From NCBI GenBank assembly GCA_031841125.1, contig CM063109.1, forward strand, positions 8,532,321 through 8,596,320: DNA of 64,000 bases, written 5' to 3'. The notes under the pieces are model-generated. The model made no database searches, had not been told where the DNA came from, and saw nothing but the letters and a program-made list of their open reading frames with translations. The translations under genes were made by a program, and so were the position numbers. Source of the DNA: Acanthococcus lagerstroemiae. Its lineage: Eukaryota > Arthropoda > Insecta > Hemiptera > Eriococcidae. Positions 60,301 to 64,000 of this stretch are shown piece by piece; the stretch's first letter is position 1, and each line of letters opens with the position of its first letter.

Positions 60301-63300
60301 GAGATCATTAAGTTACTACTTGAGAGTTAAGAATAAGAAAGTTGTTGCTAAGAACCTTCTGGATTAGAAATATATACCCTCAGTTCCTAAAAAATTTCTT
60401 ATTCTCCGGTAGTAACATAGTGATCTTTGTTCCGTATGTTTTCTCATGGGAGTCGATGGGCACGATGGGTATCTTTGCTAACTATTAAGCAAGTACTGTA
60501 AGGATCTGTGTGACGTCACCAAGAAAAGGTCTATTGTATTTGATGTAGGACGAGGCTAGAACAGGACTAACCCGGGTTCTAGTTTTCAATGTACAGATCA
60601 CGGAAGTAGAATCTTGAGAAACTCTTGAACCCGGTCTAAATGAAAACTAAAACCTGACCAGTAATCTTTTGAATTACACGCTTCGGAAGTGGAACCTTGA
60701 TCCAAAATTGCTTTGTACCCCTCAATTTTTCTAGGGGGGAAAAAAGAAAGGGGAAAAAAACAGAACCGTTTTCAAGTTACGTGAGGTTTTCCTGTAATCT
60801 CAAAAGTAACATTGATTGGAACAGAAACCAGAACCCAACCGAAAATCTCTTGTTCTACATCGTCAAACTGAAACTTTCATATTTGTACTCAGGTTCCCTT
60901 GATCTCTAAAGAACTCTAAATTATAAGATTAAAACCCTTCAAAATCCGGTAATGTGGATGGAAAATCTGTGACGTGAGAGAGGTCGACCCGTGTCTAAAT
61001 TAATTTCGATCCCAATGTTCTTCCAAACTTGTGTGGATTAATTCGGTTCCGGTTCGCGATATTTATTACTCATTTTTGGCCGTAGGTTTGCAATATTGTC
61101 GCCGGACAACGGTGTATCAAAAAGTTGACCGACATGCAGACGTCGACGATGATTAAGGCGACTGCGCGCTCAGCCCCTGACCGTGAACGCGAAATAAACA
61201 GCCTCATTAGACGAGCGGACTTCAACAACGATTCGTACGTGCAGGAGTTCGGACTAACGATATCGAATAACATGATGGAGGTGCGCGGTCGCGTTCTGCC
61301 GCCGCCGAAACTGCAGTACGGAGGACGAGTTAGCTCTCTTGGCGGTCAGGTAACCCGATCCATATTTCATTGTCTGTGTTGATTGTTGGACGTTGGTCTT
61401 CGTCCGAGTTGGTGTGCACGGTTGGACGCTATTTGTCGACCTGACGGATGTGCGGATTAATGGGGGCTGGGAGACATCTGTGTAAGGTGATAGAACAAAT
61501 CTGTTGCATGTGCAGGCAACCTCGACACTGATGCAAACGAAACAACAGGCGATGCCAAATCAAGGCGTTTGGGATATGCGTGGCAAACAGTTCTTCACCG
61601 GCGTCGAGATTCGAGTCTGGGCGATCGCCTGTTTCGCACCGCAGCGAACAGTTCGGGAGGACGCGCTCAGGTATGCACTGTTGACCGGTTGTTACGCGTG
61701 TGCTCGAGTTGCGCAAATGTTTGATTTCGTGATGGTCGTGTTTCAGGAATTTCACACAGCAGTTGCAGAAAATCAGTAATGACGCGGGAATGCCGATTAT
61801 TGGACAGCCTTGTTTCTGTAAGTGAACTTTGTTAGTATGAAGAATTGGTCTTTCGGTAGTTCATCTTTATAGGTGTGGCCTATCATCAGTTGTCTCGATA
61901 TTCGACTACAAACTGGATGGTGCACTCAAGTGGTCATAGTGGTTAATTGTAGTTGTACCTTGTAGTAATGCGAGTGTGGTGCTTCCAGTTGGTTGTTTCA
62001 ATGGTATCGTTTGTTATACCTGTAGGTGGAGGCGTTCCTTAGCAACCTGCAGGAAGTTAACAGATGGTACCTCTCACAATTATGCTTGTTTATGTTAGAA
62101 AGACGTCTGACCCTGTCGAATTACTAGTTCATTCGTAGCGTGGTCTGACGGTTGAAGTTGGTGATGGCGAAGCCTGATCCAGTTTCAGGATTTGTTGGAA
62201 ACATGTTTCCTGCAGAGTGAATAAAGCAATAGTGTAATCTGAGAACGTCTACACATTTGCTAACAGGTACTCGACTGATCTGTTTGAAAGTACGAATGTT
62301 GAATTGGCGCGTCTATTTTCAATCGGCTCACGCTTTTCTTGGGTAAATGCGATGAGCGTTAAAAAAAATGGTAAATGAGGAATTACGTTAACTGCTCGCT
62401 AGTTCTTTCTGATGAATAGAACTGTAGTAATTGGCTGGGTGTGAATACTTAGTGCATACCCAAGTTATTCATTAATCGAAAAACCATATTTCAGTAGCCA
62501 TGAATTGAGAGATCTTCCGTAAAAGTGCGAATACAAGATATAGAATATTAGTGATTATAGTCATTAGCATTTTGAAAATTGTGGAAGAATTTTCCGTGAA
62601 TGCAATGAATAGTGCGAAGGAAATGAATTCGAAATTCTGTTATCAATTACGTACTACCTTAAGGTGAAAATGGTTGTGTTTTGAAATTGTACGTGGCTTC
62701 AAGTGTATCGGTGTGCTTATCCACTTCTAGTCAGCTGTTGCATTTTTCGGTGAGTGCAACGAGCGTTACAAAGGTGGTAAATAAAGGATTTCATTGACAA
62801 CTGTTCACTGGTTCTTGGTCCTGGTGAATAGAATCGTTGTAATAACAAGTAGTACGCAGCCTGTAGTACAGAGCGTCCACAAAGTAGACGTGTTAATCCT
62901 TGCCCATGCAGCTTCCACAGATGTTTGTTTTCTGATGGGACGTTGTAAATGAGAATTTTAAACCGTTGACGTGTATTCGATTAATGTCCATTTTTAGTCC
63001 GCTTTTGCGTTTTTCGGTAAATGCAACGAATGTTACAAATGTGGTAAATTGAAGATTACAGTGGCAACTGTTAACCAGTGCTACGTTCAAGTGAATAGAA
63101 TCGTTGGAACTACTAGTAGTATTCGGCCTGTGAGAAATCTCACCCCTGTGTTCACGTTAAGTCAGATTTTCTTCAACGACCGTTAATCCGAATTCAGATG
63201 TAGAGGATCTTTGAATCTCTAAACATAAACGTTCGATTAGTGTCCACTTTCAGTCAGCTTTTGCGTTTTCTCGGTGAATGCAATCAGCGTTACAAAGGTG

Positions 63301-64000
63301 GTAAATCGAAGATCACATTGACAACTGTGCGCCAGTTTTTTTTTTCCTGGTGGACAGAATCGTTGTGAGTACAAGGAAAACGCAGGTCGTAGTTCATAGC
63401 GTTTGAGGAGTAAAAGTGTTCTCATTGCAACGTGATTGAGTGTTCTTGGTGCGAATTGCTAACTAGAAAATTATGCGTACAATTGATCTGAACTCACTCA
63501 AAATATGTACTTCATTACGAATCCTAGACGTGCTCTCTTATACCGGCCACTTTTAGTCAGCTCTCGTGTTTCTCGCTGAATGCGATGAGCGTTACAAAGG
63601 TGGTAAATAAATGTATTACATTGACAACTGTTTATCAGTTTGTATGCTTGATAAATAGAATCGTTGTAATTACAGAATTCTATGTAATCCGTATTCCATT
63701 CAGTGGCGGCGACAGGGGTATGCAAGGTATGCAGTCGCTTACGGGCGCCAGGCGCTTCACTCAAATGTGGGGCGCCAGAGCGCTCAAAATTCTACGGAAA
63801 TAGGGCGCCTTCTTACATTTTGCTTACGGGCGCCAAAATCCTACCGCCGCGCCTGATTCTATTTAAAGATATTTGAAACGTGCTGTTAACCCCAATTGTG
63901 ATCTGCTTGACAGGTAAATACGCCACTGGTCCTGATCAAGTTGAGCCGATGTTCCGGTACCTGAAATCGTCGTTTCAAGCCTTGCAACTGGTCGTAGTTG
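54315..64000 (+). CDS. AGO1: Argonaute-1 (miRNA-class Argonaute), exons 1-11 of a gene truncated by the window edge
   Basis: This encodes the cytoplasmic miRNA-guided effector of RISC, which binds a small RNA and represses target mRNAs. Coding segments are 54315-54333, 55132-55260, 55342-55622, 55698-55829, 55946-56120, 58711-58933, 59659-59806, 61086-61349, 61516-61670, 61747-61817 and 63914-64000+. All introns are GT-AG and every phase joins in frame, giving about 561 residues. Domain order: Pro/Gly/Gln-rich N-terminus (1-50), N domain (about 50-190), L1 (190-245), PAZ (about 246-375), L2 (375-505), and the start of MID (505 on). Diagnostic stretches include [54 protein letters not shown] and [19 protein letters not shown]. 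The MYPVGQ start and high conservation point to the AGO1 clade rather than the fast-evolving AGO2. The 5'-phosphate pocket and PIWI catalytic residues lie outside the window. The protein appears intact as far as it goes. Confidence 0.97.
54334..55131 (+). other. AGO1 intron 1 (798 bp)
   Basis: The intron is unusually rich in CpG and free of obvious transposon debris. It holds a minus-strand ORF (54543-54791, listed separately) and a TATCGATC sequence near 54998. Nothing else is recognised. Confidence 0.8.
54543..54791 (-). CDS. Unidentified minus-strand ORF in AGO1 intron 1
   Basis: The open frame actually extends upstream to about 54830 ([19 protein letters not shown]...) after a TGTAG that could be a 3' splice site. 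It ends at a TAA after TSSC. Residue use is protein-like ([29 protein letters not shown]) and CpGs are common, but no family is recognised and no partner exon was found. It may be a terminal exon of an antisense gene, or chance in a CpG-rich intron. Confidence 0.25.
   Translation of the reverse strand: MMERIEMGFSTCAAKTITSNIHPRGYYSEYLFGTSIHQVHQIISGLEYDRKEEVWRITDVTRTLVPPLISMISEYKFMTSSC
55132..55260 (+). CDS. AGO1: AGO1 exon 2, Pro/Gly/Gln-rich N-terminal tail
   Basis: The exon is bounded by TTACAG and A|GTAAGA and is phase 1 at both ends, so it could be skipped or swapped without a frameshift. It encodes residues 7-50, a low-complexity tail ([15 protein letters not shown], then [16 protein letters not shown]). 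This is the variable, disordered part of Argonautes. Confidence 0.93.
55342..55622 (+). CDS. AGO1: AGO1 exon 3, N domain
   Basis: The acceptor is TTGCAG and the donor GAG|GTGAGT. It encodes residues 50-143, beginning [19 protein letters not shown] and containing [20 protein letters not shown] and [19 protein letters not shown]. This is the ArgoN domain, which helps unwind and wedge the guide duplex. Confidence 0.97.
55698..55829 (+). CDS. AGO1: AGO1 exon 4, N domain
   Basis: The acceptor is TTTTAG and the donor ATC|GTATGT, with phase 0 at both ends. It encodes residues 144-187 ([19 protein letters not shown], then [19 protein letters not shown]). The intron before it is only 75 bp, typical of a compact, well-expressed gene segment. 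Confidence 0.96.
55946..56120 (+). CDS. AGO1: AGO1 exon 5, linker L1
   Basis: The acceptor is TTCAG|GCC and the donor GACG|GTAGGC (phase 1). It encodes residues 188-246, with [20 protein letters not shown] and [20 protein letters not shown], which make up the ArgoL1 linker between the N and PAZ domains. Confidence 0.97.
56121..58710 (+). other. AGO1 intron 5 (2.6 kb)
   Basis: This is mostly non-coding sequence with scattered short ORFs that look random. No coding exon, RNA gene or clear transposon end was found in it. It separates the L1 exon from the first PAZ exon. Confidence 0.7.
58711..58933 (+). CDS. AGO1: AGO1 exon 6, PAZ domain first half
   Basis: The acceptor is TTTGCAG and the donor AATC|GTGAGT (phase 2). 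It encodes residues 246-320, including [20 protein letters not shown], the [20 protein letters not shown] stretch and [11 protein letters not shown]. The basic/aromatic RRKYR block matches the PAZ pocket that holds the 3' end of the guide RNA in this family. Confidence 0.97.
58934..59658 (+). other. AGO1 intron 6 (725 bp)
   Basis: The intron interrupts the PAZ domain. I see no repeat or gene inside it. Confidence 0.7.
59659..59806 (+). CDS. AGO1: AGO1 exon 7, PAZ domain second half
   Basis: The acceptor is TATTTCAG and the donor GAG|GTAAGC (phase 0). It encodes residues 320-369: [19 protein letters not shown], then [20 protein letters not shown]. The [10 protein letters not shown] stretch is a signature of animal Argonaute PAZ domains. 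Confidence 0.97.
60182..60535. repeat. Foldback (long inverted repeat) element inside AGO1 intron 7
   Basis: The outer ends are AATAGACC and GGTCTATT. Inside, the arms pair imperfectly over most of the length: TTTTGACTCCCATGAGAAAA pairs with TTTTCTCATGGGAGTCGATG, and TTAAGTTACTACTTGAGAG with TTCTCCGGTAGTAACATAGT. The element matches the one at 31509-32095, so it is a dispersed family. If transcribed as part of the intron it would fold into a hairpin of roughly 350 nt. Confidence 0.85.
61086..61349 (+). CDS. AGO1: AGO1 exon 8, PAZ end and linker L2
   Basis: The acceptor is GGCCGTAG and the donor CAG|GTAACC, with phase 0 at both ends. It encodes residues 370-457: [60 protein letters not shown] and SSLGGQ. 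Confidence 0.97.
61516..61670 (+). CDS. AGO1: AGO1 exon 9, linker L2
   Basis: The acceptor is TGTGCAG and the donor CTCAG|GTATGC (phase 2). It encodes residues 458-509: [19 protein letters not shown], then [20 protein letters not shown]. The first seven residues (ATSTLMQ) are extra relative to the GGQTKQQ junction I remember from other insect AGO1 proteins. No alternative AG between 61516 and the TKQQ codons would remove them. Confidence 0.95.
61747..61817 (+). CDS. AGO1: AGO1 exon 10, start of MID domain
   Basis: The acceptor is GTGTTTCAG and the donor TTTCT|GTAAGT (phase 1). It encodes residues 509-533: [19 protein letters not shown], then GQPCF. At 71 nt it is the shortest internal exon and sits between a 76-bp and a 2.1-kb intron. 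Confidence 0.96.
62329..63680 (+). repeat. Diverged five-unit tandem array in AGO1 intron 10
   Basis: Five units share an ordered set of blocks: GTCAGC..TTTGCGTTTTTCGGTGAATGC, then GAGCGTTACAAAGGTGGTAA, then ATTGACAACTGTT, then GAATAGAATCGTTGTAAT. The AGCGTTA-type block falls near 62355, 62762, 63029, 63286 and 63588, so unit spacing is roughly 260-400 bp. The array fills most of the second half of the intron. Its minus strand has short related ORFs, probably a by-product of the repetition. Confidence 0.85.
63701..63855. mobile_element. hAT-type MITE in AGO1 intron 10
   Basis: The ends are CAGTGGCGGCGACAGG and the inverse of CTACCGCCGCGCCTG. It is flanked by ATTCCATT on the left and ATTCTATT on the right, an 8-bp target duplication with one mismatch, as expected for hAT insertions. 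The inside repeats GGGCGCCAG-like words. It ends 58 bp upstream of the exon 11 acceptor. Confidence 0.75.
63914..64000 (+). CDS. AGO1: AGO1 exon 11 (partial, runs off the window), MID domain
   Basis: The acceptor is GCTTGACAG. It encodes [20 protein letters not shown], then FQALQLVVV, and continues past the window edge toward the MID 5'-phosphate pocket. No donor is seen before base 64000. Confidence 0.95.

Noticed and set aside
62893..63764. Three minus-strand ORFs with similar translations ([20 protein letters not shown] and the like)
   Set aside because: The similarity follows from the DNA-level tandem repeat in AGO1 intron 10. Frames are not kept through whole units.

Overview
This is a stretch of repeat-dense, AT-rich eukaryotic DNA with many introns. 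It is almost certainly from an insect: the strongest gene is an arthropod-type Argonaute-1 with the N-terminus MYPVGQPPTAGG. The MITE load and the RTE- and hAT-type relics would fit a sternorrhynchan hemipteran, but that is a guess and the species is not determined.

Two gene regions stand out. (1) At 46.7-48.5 kb on the minus strand lies a three-exon gene for mitochondrial ribosomal protein mL53. Only 8 nt after its stop codon, in another frame, comes a 61-aa single-pass membrane microprotein, so the two look like one dicistronic transcript. A CpG-rich, exon-like ORF (47,942-48,029, plus strand) sits inside mL53 intron 1. (2) From 54.3 kb to the right edge are the first eleven coding exons of Argonaute-1 (AGO1) on the plus strand. 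They cover the Pro/Gly/Gln-rich N-terminus, N domain, L1, PAZ, L2 and the start of MID. The rest of MID and the PIWI catalytic domain lie beyond the window. All splice phases agree. A short minus-strand TM ORF at 53.7 kb and a DRE-like TATCGATA site suggest a divergent promoter just upstream.

The left 46 kb has no gene I can recognise and is mostly transposon debris. It holds two RTE-like non-LTR relics in the same orientation (3.8-4.8 and 12.65-13.94 kb) and an R1/Jockey-like 3' end (7.3-7.85 kb). A 3.0-kb hAT element with a perfect 8-bp target duplication lies at 34,281-37,295 and is itself split by a composite insertion that has its own 8-bp duplication. There are many small inverted-repeat elements: a TIR family with CAGGGTTGCCAC ends, a CAGGGTGTCTA family with 5-bp duplications, hAT-type MITEs, three near-perfect hairpin MITEs sharing one core, and several foldbacks. 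There are three tandem arrays: about 86 bp x 8 at 2.15-2.9 kb, about 135 bp x at least 6 at 22.85-23.65 kb, and a five-unit array in AGO1 intron 10. CpG-rich segments at 1.1-2.1 and 32.9-34.05 kb could be promoters or untranslated exons.

All exon boundaries were counted by hand from GT/AG sites, phase and remembered protein family features. No alignment or search was run.
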